DNA from: Acrocarpospora macrocephala
GTDB lineage: Bacteria; Actinomycetota; Actinomycetes; Streptosporangiales; Streptosporangiaceae
Assembly (NCBI RefSeq): GCF_009687865.1
Contig: NZ_BLAE01000096.1
Coordinates: 1-38,591 of the forward strand
DNA length: 38,591 nucleotides
Direction: 5' to 3'
Shown here: one piece after another, positions 24,113 through 31,855 of the stretch
How positions within the stretch are numbered: position 1 is the stretch's first letter
How the letters are laid out: every line of letters starts with the position of its first letter
Notes under the pieces: model-generated
The model's database searches: none
What the model saw: only the letters and a program-made list of their open reading frames with translations
What the model was told of the DNA's origin: nothing
Program-made: the position numbers and the translations under genes

Positions 24113-25236
24113 GCAATCGCCGCCCGGTGCGCCGCCAGGGAGAACAGCGGATGCGGCGGCAGTCCGTCCACCAGGTCCGCGAGTATGCGCCCGACAGACG
24201 GGGTGAACTTGAATCCCTTGCCTGAGAATCCCGCACCGATCGCGATCGGGCCCGTCCTGTCGATCACGAAATCCTCCGACGCGGTCGAGGTGTACGTGCA
24301 GCTGATCGTCGAGAAGCGGTCGGGATCGAGACCGGGGAGCCACTAGCGGACGTAGCGCCGCAGCGTGGAGAGCTGAACCGGCTCGTCCTCGTAGCTGCGG
24401 GCATCCGGATCAGTTTCGGGGCCGACTCCGTGCCAACCGACTTTGATGCCCTCGCCCGGGGTCTGCATGCCGTAGGTCTCGCTTAGCCAGTAGGCGTCTG
24501 CCGGCTCATCGGGATCGGGAGTGTGATTGAAGCTCGGCCAGGTCGCGTCAAGATCCGTGATGGCGAAGTGCGCCGGCTGCTCCTGGGTCACCCTCAGCGA
24601 CGGTAGAGGAAGCAGTCCTGCAGCCAGTTTCGAGGTCCACGCACCCGCGGTGATCACGACTTGGGCGGCCGCGATCTCCTCGGCGCCTGTGGTCACGATC
24701 ACACCGCCCGCCGGGTCACGCTCGATGGAGACCACGGGGGTCCCATAGCGGAACTCGGCGCCCAGCGCCTCTGCGGCCAGCCTGAGTGCGACCAGAGCCT
24801 CGGTAGCGCGGACGCGACCGGCTTCGGGTACATACAGCACCTCACTCCGGAAGCGCATCCCGGTCCACCGCGCAGACGCCTCGTCGGCAGCCAGGAACTC
24901 GCTATGGACTCCCGCCTGTCGATGCGTCGCATGGATGCGCTGCAGCGGCGCTACCCAGCCGTGGTTGACAAGACCGACGAGATCCAGCAGCGGAGTGCCG
25001 GCGATCTCGGCTAGGTGGTCCCAGTGTCGGCGCGACTCGTTGACCAGGGTCACCCAGTCGAGAACCGGATACGCGTTGTTGAAGTTGCGGGTGGAGCCAT
25101 GTGAAGCCCCGTTGGTATGGCCGGGCTCGAACCGTTCGAGCAGCAGCACCTCGTGACCTCGGAGGGCCAACTGCCATGCGGCGGCGGAGCCCATCGCGCC
25201 CCCGCCCACGACCACTACCTGCGCAGATCCTGCCAT
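24109..25236 (-). pseudogene. soxA: Monomeric sarcosine oxidase with a single in-frame TAG
   Basis: The frame encodes 375 residues of an FAD-dependent N-methyl amino acid oxidase of the MSOX type. FAD site is VVVGGGAMGSAAAWQLALRG; HTNGASHGSTRNF and GIKVGWHG are family signatures. At 24343-24345, codon 298, a TAG interrupts RRYVR[14 protein letters not shown], where relatives have Glu (GAG to TAG). The distal 77 codons still read well ([17 protein letters not shown]) and include the Cys that in MSOX links FAD covalently ([12 protein letters not shown]). Termination would remove it. Oxidation of sarcosine gives glycine, feeding serine and then SdaA. Recent inactivation is likely; readthrough or sequencing error are alternatives. 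Confidence 0.85.
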
Positions 25237-25392
25237 CGCCTCACCTCTTGCTTGAAGTCTTGCTCAAGCCTGACTGAGGCGCCGGGTGCACGATATGGAC
25301 GTCGCTCTCAAATACGTCGGAGAGCCTCCGACAGTCACACAGGGCGCACACCAGCGGTTAACTACTCTTTCCGCTGAAGGTCATGCTAGCGG

Positions 25393-25740
25393 TCATGGAA
25401 AGCTGGGCTCTGGCACAAATTCCGTGATCTTAATCGGCGAGGAGGGATCCGGCGGTCCGATGACCTCCTCCGGTGAAGCGGGAGGCAGGAGATTCGGGAG
25501 CGCTCGAACTGCTTCGATGATCTCATCCTCTAACATGTCCCCATTGTGGGATATCACGACAAGACCGCTACCCGGCTCGCCTCCGAAGCAGGCGGGACAT
25601 GGAGCCGCTACGCCCCAAACGATCACGCTGAGTGAGCAGGAGAGCAGAGACGGGGCGGGAATACAGATCACTAGATCATCGACTTCTACCAGTCTCAACC
25701 CCCGGGCCCCCGGTCCCCCCACCTTGGCCGGTTCTGCCAC
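25393..25740 (-). CDS. Uncharacterised ORF beside an ISL3 fragment
   Basis: The frame runs 115 codons and contains [37 protein letters not shown] and a proline-rich acidic end ([20 protein letters not shown]). Its nominal GTG start lies inside the ISL3 fragment, so the true start is probably internal, or the ORF is a relic. Base composition at 25380-25640 is less GC-rich than its surroundings. No family is recognised. The 156 bases between here and soxA (25237-25392) hold no gene and should contain the soxA promoter. Confidence 0.25.
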   Translation of the reverse strand: MAEPAKVGGPGARGLRLVEVDDLVICIPAPSLLSCSLSVIVWGVAAPCPACFGGEPGSGLVVISHNGDMLEDEIIEAVRALPNLLPPASPEEVIGPPDPSSPIKITEFVPEPSFP

Positions 25741-25955
25741 AGGTGGAAGCGGTCGGCGACCTGGACCGCCTCTGGTGCCCCGGTGCGGGCGCCGTCCGCG
25801 AACGCCCCGGAGCGGTCCCGGCAGGTGACCTCGACGCCGGGATGGGCGGCCAGCCAGTCCGCAAGGGGCTGGGCCTCGCGGCCTTCGAGGAGGTCGAGCG
25901 GTGCGCCGGTCTCGCAGTCGATCAGCAGCGTCCCGTAGGCCTGACCGCGCCTTCT
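25731..25955 (-). pseudogene. ISL3-family transposase fragment (second copy, opposite strand)
   Basis: Seventy-five codons in one frame read [60 protein letters not shown] and [10 protein letters not shown]. This is the central catalytic segment of ISL3 transposases. It differs in sequence from the copy at 14413/18151 and lies on the opposite strand, so it is an independent relic. Both ends are cut: the 3' side passes directly into the unrelated ORF at 25393-25740 and the 5' side ends before the response regulator. Confidence 0.8.
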
Positions 25956-26014
25956 GACCGCACCTGGTCGTCGCGCGAGTGGGTGCCGCTGCGGAGCCGA
26001 AAGGACGGCGACGC

Positions 26015-26677
26015 TCAGACGGGGCGGACGAGCCCGCTCTCGTAGGCGAACACCACGGCCTGCACCCGGTCCCGCAGCTCCAGCTTCGCCAGGATCCGGC
26101 CCAGGTGCGTCTTCACCGTCGCCTCGGCGAGGTGCAGGGCGGTGGCGACCTCGGTGTTGGACAGGCCACGGGCCACCTGGACGAGGACCTCGCGCTCGCG
26201 GGCCGTCAGCCGCCGCAGCCGCTCGTCGTCCCCGAGGCCGCCGCCGTTCAGGAGCTGGGGCGAGAACTTCTCCAGCAGGCGGCGGGTGATCCGCGGCGAG
26301 ACCACGGCGTCTCCCGCCGCGACGCTCCGGATCGCCCCGAGCAACTCCTCCGGCTGTGAATTCTTCAGCAGGAAGCCGGACGCGCCGGCCTTGAGTCCGG
26401 CGAAGGCGTATTCGTCCAGGTCGAAGGTGGTCAGGATGAGCACCCGCGTCGGCGGAGAGTCTCTGACGATGTGCCGTGTCGCCTCGATGCCGTCGGTGCC
26501 GGGCATGCGCACGTCCATCAGGACGACGTCGGGCCGCAGGTGCCGCGCCAGCCGTACGGCCTCGGCGCCGTTCGCGGCCTCTCCGGCCACGACCATGTCG
26601 GGTTGCGTCTCTATGATCATGGTGAATGCCATGCGCAGCAATGACTCGTCGTCGGCGAGCAGGACCCGGATCGTCAC
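26015..26677 (-). CDS. NarL/FixJ-type response regulator
   Basis: A 220-residue two-domain regulator. The receiver has the acidic pair LLADDE near 9-10, phospho-acceptor Asp about 55 in [10 protein letters not shown], Thr in ILTTFD and Lys about 105 in GFLLK. The LuxR-type HTH is C-terminal: [40 protein letters not shown] and [19 protein letters not shown]. It overlaps the preceding kinase gene by GTGA, forming a two-component operon. Phosphorylated NarL-type regulators dimerise on promoter DNA. The divergent hydrolase gene at 28021 is a likely target by position only. Confidence 0.94.
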   Translation of the reverse strand: MTIRVLLADDESLLRMAFTMIIETQPDMVVAGEAANGAEAVRLARHLRPDVVLMDVRMPGTDGIEATRHIVRDSPPTRVLILTTFDLDEYAFAGLKAGASGFLLKNSQPEELLGAIRSVAAGDAVVSPRITRRLLEKFSPQLLNGGGLGDDERLRRLTAREREVLVQVARGLSNTEVATALHLAEATVKTHLGRILAKLELRDRVQAVVFAYESGLVRPV

Positions 26678-27843
26678 GCGGCGCCCTCCCGGGCGCGGCC
26701 GGGGTCGAGATCGAGCCGCGCCGACACCCGCCAGCCGCCCACCGAGACCGGCCCGGCCCGCAGCGTCCCGCCGAACACCGCCACGCGCTCGTGCATGCCG
26801 ATTATGCCCTGACCAGGGGAGCCCACGGCGGCTCGCGCGGCGCGGCCGTCGTCGGTGACCTCCACAGCGACGGCCTCGGCAGAGATGTGGACCCGCACCT
26901 CGGCCGTGGTGCCGGGCGAGGTGTGCTTGAGTGCGTTCGTCAGGGCTTCCTGCGCCAGCCGGTAAACGGTGAGCTGGGCGGCGGCGGGGACCGGGGTGGG
27001 GTCGCCCGCCACCTCCAGGCGGGTCGGCAGTCCTGCGGCGCGCATCCGATCGACGAGGGCAGGCAACTGGGCGACGCCAGGCATCGGATGCCGCGGCGCG
27101 CCGGGTTCGCCGGGCCGCAGGACGCCCAGGGAGCGTCGCATTTCGGCAAGGGCCTGCCGTCCGGTGCCCGAGATCTGCTCCACAGCGGCGGCCGCCCGGT
27201 CGGGTGAGCCGGGCAGCACGTAGATCGCACTGTCGGCCAGGGCGACCATGACGGACAGGTTGTGGGTGACGATGTCATGCATCTCCCGGGCCATGTGTGC
27301 CCTCTCCTCCGCCACCGCGAGCCGCGCCCGCTGGTCGCGGTCACGCTCCAGCGAGGCGACGTACGCCCGGCGGTCCGCCATGGCGGTCCCCATGAGAGCG
27401 GCGGCGGCGGCCATCGCGACCGACGCGACGGCCGTGAGCGGGAACAGGCCCTCGGGCGCCCAGCGAGCGGAAGCCATCAGGATGCCAATCCCGAGCACAG
27501 CACCCGCAGTCAGCATGCGCCGCCAGGTGGAGTGCGCGCCGAGAGTGTAGAGGGCGACCAGCAACGCCGCATCGGCGGGCAACTGGACGCCGGTGAGCCA
27601 CTGGACGAACGCGGCCGCGGCGATCACGCCGAACACCGCCAGCGGCGCCCGTCGCCGCCACACCAGCGGCAACACCAGGGCCGTCTGGAGGACGACGATC
27701 CCCGGACCGCCCTGCACAACCTGGCCAGGGCCGAGGGTCACGAGGAACAGCAGGGCCGCGAGCAGCGCGTCGAGCACCAGGGGCCGGCCGGCGAACCAGG
27801 CCCCGATACCCGACGCCCATCGGCGTGTATCACCCCAGGTCAT
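26674..27843 (-). CDS. Membrane sensor histidine kinase (HisKA_3 type)
   Basis: A 389-residue kinase. Residues 20-155 contain about five or six hydrophobic segments ([75 protein letters not shown]) with almost no extracytoplasmic loops, typical of the actinobacterial intramembrane-sensing NarX-like group. Dimerisation/phosphorylation motif [16 protein letters not shown] has His about 189. The ATPase domain shows [11 protein letters not shown] (N box), [10 protein letters not shown] and [11 protein letters not shown] (G boxes). It phosphorylates the response regulator encoded next. The stimulus is probably membrane or envelope-related but cannot be read from sequence. Confidence 0.93.
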   Translation of the reverse strand: MTWGDTRRWASGIGAWFAGRPLVLDALLAALLFLVTLGPGQVVQGGPGIVVLQTALVLPLVWRRRAPLAVFGVIAAAAFVQWLTGVQLPADAALLVALYTLGAHSTWRRMLTAGAVLGIGILMASARWAPEGLFPLTAVASVAMAAAAALMGTAMADRRAYVASLERDRDQRARLAVAEERAHMAREMHDIVTHNLSVMVALADSAIYVLPGSPDRAAAAVEQISGTGRQALAEMRRSLGVLRPGEPGAPRHPMPGVAQLPALVDRMRAAGLPTRLEVAGDPTPVPAAAQLTVYRLAQEALTNALKHTSPGTTAEVRVHISAEAVAVEVTDDGRAARAAVGSPGQGIIGMHERVAVFGGTLRAGPVSVGGWRVSARLDLDPGRAREGAA

Positions 27844-28020
27844 GTTGCATCACCCTAACCTCCGACCGGGTGAAACCCCGTCCTCCTTCCGGATGAAGAA
27901 CCAGGCAGGTCAGCCCCGAGTCGTACGGCCGGGTCAGCCCTCAGTCGCTCGCCCGAGCCGGAGAGCCGCTGGCAGGCTCCTCAACTGCACATCCGGAACG
28001 ACCCGTGAGGAGCCGATCAC

Positions 28021-29268
28021 ATGCTGACCGCGACACCCGATCCCCGCCCTTCCCGCCGTGGCCGCCGTACAGTCCTCGGGCTGGGAATCGCCGCCGTCCT
28101 CGTCGCCGCCACCCCCGCCGCCTCGGCCGCCGCCATGGAGGCGCCCGTCACGCTGACCCTGCCGGCTCCCACCGGGCCGCATCCGATCGGCACGGTCGCC
28201 CTGCACCTGATCGACCGGTCCCGTCCAGACCCCCTGAAACCATCGCGGCCCTACCGCGAGCTCATGGTGAGCCTCTGGTACCCGGCAATGGGGAACAACC
28301 GGAATCTTCCCCTGGCACCGCACATGGCGTCCCGGGCGGCGGCTGACTGGGACAAGCGCTCGGCGCCGCCGCTGGACATCGAGTCGGGCGTGGTGGACTG
28401 GGCCGCCACCCGCACGCACGCCCGCGTCGGAGCGCCCGTCGACCAGCGAGCGGGAAAGCTGCCGATCGTCGTATTCGAGCCGGGAGACGGCGGCCCGCGC
28501 ACGCTCGGCACCGTGCTGGTGGAGGAACTGGCGAGCCGGGGCTACCTGGTCGTCAGCGTGGACCACACCTACGAGGCCGACCAGGTCGAGTTCCCCGGCG
28601 GACGGGTCGAGCGGGCCGTTCCCCTGCCCGACAAGCTCACACCCGAAGTCATCGAGAAGCTGCTCAGGAAACACTTGGCGATTCGCCTCGCCGACATGAG
28701 ATTCGTCCTCGATCAGCTCTCGGTCCTCAACCGGGGCCGTAACCCCGACGCGGAGCGCGCCCCGTTGCCATCCCGGCTGCCCGGCGCCCTGAACCTGTCC
28801 CGGGTCGGAGTGCTCGGCCAGTCCCTCGGCGGATCGGTCGCCGCGCAGCTCGCCCACGACCGCCGTGTGCACGCGGGGGTCAACCTCGACGGCGGATTCA
28901 TCGGCCCGGTCGCGCGGACCGGGGTCGCCAGGCCGTTCCTGCAGCTGGCGCGTGAGTCGCACACCCGGAACAACGACCCCACCTGGAAGTCCTTCTGGGC
29001 CGCCTCCACCGGTTGGAAGCGCGAGCTGAGGTTCGCGGGGGCACAGCACGGCTCGTTCACCGACCTGCAGGTGATGCTGCCGCAACTCGCCGCCACCCTG
29101 AAGAAGGTGCCCGCCGCCGACCTCATCGGGACGATCAACCCTGCCCGGTCGGTCGCGGCCCAGCGCGCGCACGTCAGCGCGTTCTTCGATCTCCACCTGA
29201 AGGGACGGCCCACACACCTCTTCGCCGGTCCCGTCAGGCGCTACCCCGAAGTCAAGCCGATTCCCTGA
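28021..29268 (+). CDS. Secreted alpha/beta hydrolase, PAF-acetylhydrolase/lipase-like
   Basis: A 415-residue protein. A Tat-like leader (SRRGRRTVLGLGIAAVLVAA) ends near ASA-AA at 35-38. The body follows bacterial platelet-activating-factor acetylhydrolase-like lipases: YRELMVSLWYPA, LPIVVFEPGDGG, YLVVSVDHTYEA, nucleophile GQSLGGS (Ser about 268), acid VNLDGGFIG (Asp about 290) and HGSFTDL (His about 343). It hydrolyses short esters or oxidised phospholipids outside the cell; the exact substrate is unknown. Ribosome binding site GAGGAG lies 8 bases before ATG 28021. It is divergent from the histidine kinase (177 bases between starts), suggesting control by that system. Confidence 0.88.
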   Translation: MLTATPDPRPSRRGRRTVLGLGIAAVLVAATPAASAAAMEAPVTLTLPAPTGPHPIGTVALHLIDRSRPDPLKPSRPYRELMVSLWYPAMGNNRNLPLAPHMASRAAADWDKRSAPPLDIESGVVDWAATRTHARVGAPVDQRAGKLPIVVFEPGDGGPRTLGTVLVEELASRGYLVVSVDHTYEADQVEFPGGRVERAVPLPDKLTPEVIEKLLRKHLAIRLADMRFVLDQLSVLNRGRNPDAERAPLPSRLPGALNLSRVGVLGQSLGGSVAAQLAHDRRVHAGVNLDGGFIGPVARTGVARPFLQLARESHTRNNDPTWKSFWAASTGWKRELRFAGAQHGSFTDLQVMLPQLAATLKKVPAADLIGTINPARSVAAQRAHVSAFFDLHLKGRPTHLFAGPVRRYPEVKPIP

Positions 29269-29581
29269 CCAGGCTCGGCCTGGTGGCCACCAGCGGCGGG
29301 GATTTCGTCACGGTGGCCACCGCCTGTCATTCCTCTTCATATGCTGTGCCCAGCCGGTAGTGCCCATCTGATTCGTCCACGATGTACAGGTGGGCGATCC
29401 GAAAAGCCGTGTACGCCATGCCCGTACGTCCGGCCTTCCATAGCCATGTCGGATGCCGCCGCGCTGCTTCGCCGTGAGGGCTGGAAGCGGCGGACGAAGT
29501 AGCGGGGGTGCACGTAGGTACACCGTCGGCGGGTACCTGGCCGGATTCTGCGGGGCGGCGGCCTGCCAGACCATTGCGGGC
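29269..29581. other. Intergenic, no gene supported
   Basis: The 313 bases between the two secreted hydrolases show no convincing ORF. The carboxylesterase frame can be extended to ATG 29453, but residues before 29582 lack leader character. The stretch should contain the carboxylesterase promoter. I see no clear -35/-10 pair or terminator hairpin. Confidence 0.5.
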
Positions 29582-31123
29582 ATGAGATTACTCAAGGCGA
29601 GCATCCTCCTCTCCGTGGTCGCCGGTTGGCTGCTGATGGCCGCGCCGGCCGAGGCGAGCACCGGCATTGTCAGCACCGGCGTCGTCAGGACCGACGCGGG
29701 CGCCGTCCGCGGCACCGTCGCCGCGGACCACCGCACGTTCCAGGGCATCCCCTTCGCCGCGCCACCCGTCGGCGCGCTCCGGTGGCGGGCGCCGCAGCCG
29801 GTCGAGCCGTGGCGCGGGGTGCGGGACGCGACGCGGCCCGGCCCCCGCTGCGCGCAGAACGCCGCGATCGGCAGCCCGGCCGGCGACAGCGAGGACTGCC
29901 TCTACCTCAACGTCACCACTCCCCGCCCTCTGCACGGGCTCAGGCCGGTCATGGTCTGGGTGCACGGCGGCGGCTTCAGCGGCGGCGCGGGCAGCGACTA
30001 CGACGAGCGGCGCCTGGCCGTACAGGGTGACGTCGTGGTTGTCACGGTCAACTACCGGCTGGGCGCGTTCGGGTTCTTCGGGTATCCCGGACTCAAAGAC
30101 TCCGGCACGTACGGGCTGATGGACCAGCAGGCGGCGCTGCGATGGGTGCGCCGCAACGCGGCGGCGTTCGGCGGGGATCCCGGCAGGGTGACGCTGTTCG
30201 GCGAGTCGGCGGGCGGCGACAGCATGTGCGCGCAGCTCGCCTCCCCGGCGGCGGCCGGGCTGTTCCAGCGGATGGTGATCCAGAGCGGGTCGTGCACCGA
30301 GCTGAACGTGCCCGACGTGATCTTCCCCGGCGTCGGCGCCGAGTACGACACCTGGAAGCCGCGCGAGGTCCTGGAGGGGGTCGGCGCGCGCGTGGCGCCC
30401 GCGCTGGGCTGCGCGGACCCGGCCACGGCGATGGAGTGCCTGCGCGGGCTGCCGGTGTCCGCGCTGCTGGCCGCCCAGAACCCGCCCGTCTTCTGGAGCC
30501 CCGCGTACGGCACTGCGACGCTCCCCGTCCACCCCGGACGCGCGCTGCGCGAGGGCAAGTTCAACCGGGTGCCCGTCCTGGCCGGGACGACCCGGGACGA
30601 GGGCGCGTTCTTCGCGGCGACGTTCCCGCCCCTTGCGGAGAACGACTACAGGGGCCTGCTCAGCGTGGCGTTCGGCGACAAGGCGGACCTGGTCGCCGAA
30701 CGCTACCCGGCGGGGACGTCGCCGCGGGGGGCGTGGGGCTCGATCATCACCGACCGCGGCTACGCCTGCCCGAACAGGCGCAACGACCTGGTGCTGGCCC
30801 GCTGGACGCCGGTTTACGGGTACGAGTTCGCCGACCGGGACGCCCCGCTGCCGTTCGAGTTCCCGCGACCCGAGGACTTCCCGCTCGGCGCCTTCCACGC
30901 CTCCGAGCTGGCCTACCTGCACGACTTCAAGGTGACGTTCCGGCCCGACCAGCAGCGGCTCTCCGACACGATGATCCGCTACTGGACGCGTTTCGCGGCC
31001 GTCGGCAGGCCCGCCGCCTCCTGGCCGGCCGTCCCGCTCGTCCAGTCGCTGGAGCCCGGCGGCAACCGTCCCGCCGACCTCAACGAGCGGCACAACTGCG
31101 ACTTCTGGGACAGTCTCGGCTGA
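29582..31123 (+). CDS. Secreted type-B carboxylesterase
   Basis: A 513-residue protein when started at ATG 29582, which gives a clean signal peptide (MRLLKASILLSVVAGWLLMA, cleavage near AEA-ST). Hallmarks are TFQGIPFAAPPVGALRWRAP, EDCLYLNV, the oxyanion loop WVHGGGFSGG, VTVNYRLGAFGFFG and nucleophile GESAGGD (Ser about 209). The Glu is in AGTTRDEGAFF and His in GAFHASELAYLHDF. The family hydrolyses aromatic or aliphatic esters; some act on p-nitrobenzyl esters or para-hydroxybenzoates. It is probably transcribed alone, in the same direction as the preceding lipase-like gene. Confidence 0.93.
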   Translation: MRLLKASILLSVVAGWLLMAAPAEASTGIVSTGVVRTDAGAVRGTVAADHRTFQGIPFAAPPVGALRWRAPQPVEPWRGVRDATRPGPRCAQNAAIGSPAGDSEDCLYLNVTTPRPLHGLRPVMVWVHGGGFSGGAGSDYDERRLAVQGDVVVVTVNYRLGAFGFFGYPGLKDSGTYGLMDQQAALRWVRRNAAAFGGDPGRVTLFGESAGGDSMCAQLASPAAAGLFQRMVIQSGSCTELNVPDVIFPGVGAEYDTWKPREVLEGVGARVAPALGCADPATAMECLRGLPVSALLAAQNPPVFWSPAYGTATLPVHPGRALREGKFNRVPVLAGTTRDEGAFFAATFPPLAENDYRGLLSVAFGDKADLVAERYPAGTSPRGAWGSIITDRGYACPNRRNDLVLARWTPVYGYEFADRDAPLPFEFPRPEDFPLGAFHASELAYLHDFKVTFRPDQQRLSDTMIRYWTRFAAVGRPAASWPAVPLVQSLEPGGNRPADLNERHNCDFWDSLG

Positions 31124-31511
31124 CTCCCGGCTGGACGCGGGTCGGCGGCGATGCTGCCGGCCCTCGTTCGGCGTGTGATGCGTGATCGCCGCCCCTAGGC
31201 TGAACGGGTGTCCCCGTTTAGCGGCCCGCCTCCCACGGCCCGTGCTCGACGCATGGCAACGCGGCGAACTGGTGCGTGACTGGTGGCGTCGTAGTGCGGG
31301 ACGACCTGGAACGGTGGCGGATCAGCCCGCCAGTCCCGTCGGGTCGGCCGGGGGCGGGGCGGAACCGCCCGGATCACGATCGGTTCGGGTGGGCGGGCAT
31401 AACCTGGGCATCGTCTCCACCGGCGACCACGCGGGAAGGGAGCGTCGTGACCGGCGTTCTCGTCCCCGGTCACGACACGCCGTTTCCCGCCAACGGACCA
31501 AACTCCGGAAA
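31124..31511. other. Intergenic between convergent genes
   Basis: Frames here on both strands (for example minus 31195-31473) have no recognisable content. Two hairpins are visible: AACGGG-TGTC-CCCGTT (31203-31218), 80 bases after the carboxylesterase stop, and the stronger one listed at 31444-31476. Confidence 0.5.
31444..31476 (-). terminator. GC-rich hairpin terminator candidate
   Basis: GTCGTGACCGG (31444-31454) and CCGGTCACGAC (31466-31476) form a perfect 11-bp stem around an 11-base loop. It lies 36 bases beyond the stop of the minus-strand peptide gene and could also serve the convergent plus-strand unit. There is no U-tract, as is usual for actinomycete terminators. Confidence 0.5.
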
Positions 31512-31655
31512 TCAGCCTCCGTGCTCGTAGGGGGACTTCTTCGCCAGGGTTCCGTCGGCTGGCGCGGGCGCGAATACCGCCACGGTAGTCACTGTGGCCG
31601 CGATCAGCGCGGCGATGACGACCAGGATCCTGCGGGGCTTATTGGTGGCTCGCAT
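31512..31655 (-). CDS. Small secreted peptide (47 residues)
   Basis: ATG 31655 is preceded by GGAGAGG at a 6-base spacing, a strong ribosome binding site. The peptide begins MRATNKPRRILVVIAALIAA: basic residues, then a hydrophobic core to about residue 31 (TVTTVAVFAPAPA), with possible cleavage after APA. A mature tail of some 15 residues follows (DGTLAKKSPYEHGG). Both the start signals and the leader architecture argue for a real gene. No family is recognised. Candidates include an extracellular signal, a modified-peptide precursor without visible tailoring genes, or a simple membrane peptide. Confidence 0.6.
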   Translation of the reverse strand: MRATNKPRRILVVIAALIAATVTTVAVFAPAPADGTLAKKSPYEHGG

Positions 31656-31855
31656 GTCAAACCTCTCCATTTCATGATGGAAGAACTGACAGAGGTACAG
31701 CCTACGCGCGCTGCTCGACCGACGAACAAGACGTGATCATCCATACCGAGCAGCTGCTCGCGCTCGGCGTGACCGTCCTCGGGCGGGCCGGGCGCGCCGG
31801 TCTTCTCCTCGCCCGAGAGCGAGGAGTTTCGGCAGGTGCCGCAGGCCGCCGGGCT

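Noticed and set aside
24343-24345. Programmed readthrough or pyrrolysine at the soxA TAG
   Set aside because: Relatives have Glu at this site in a common motif, and neighbouring genes are decaying; a plain nonsense mutation is simpler.
29588-31093. 501-codon minus-strand ORF opposite the carboxylesterase
   Set aside because: Arg/Ala/Gly/Val-rich antisense shadow of a gene with a full catalytic triad.
31182-31736. 184-codon plus-strand ORF
   Set aside because: It covers the hairpin at 31444-31476 and lies antisense to the better supported secreted-peptide gene; composition looks non-coding.
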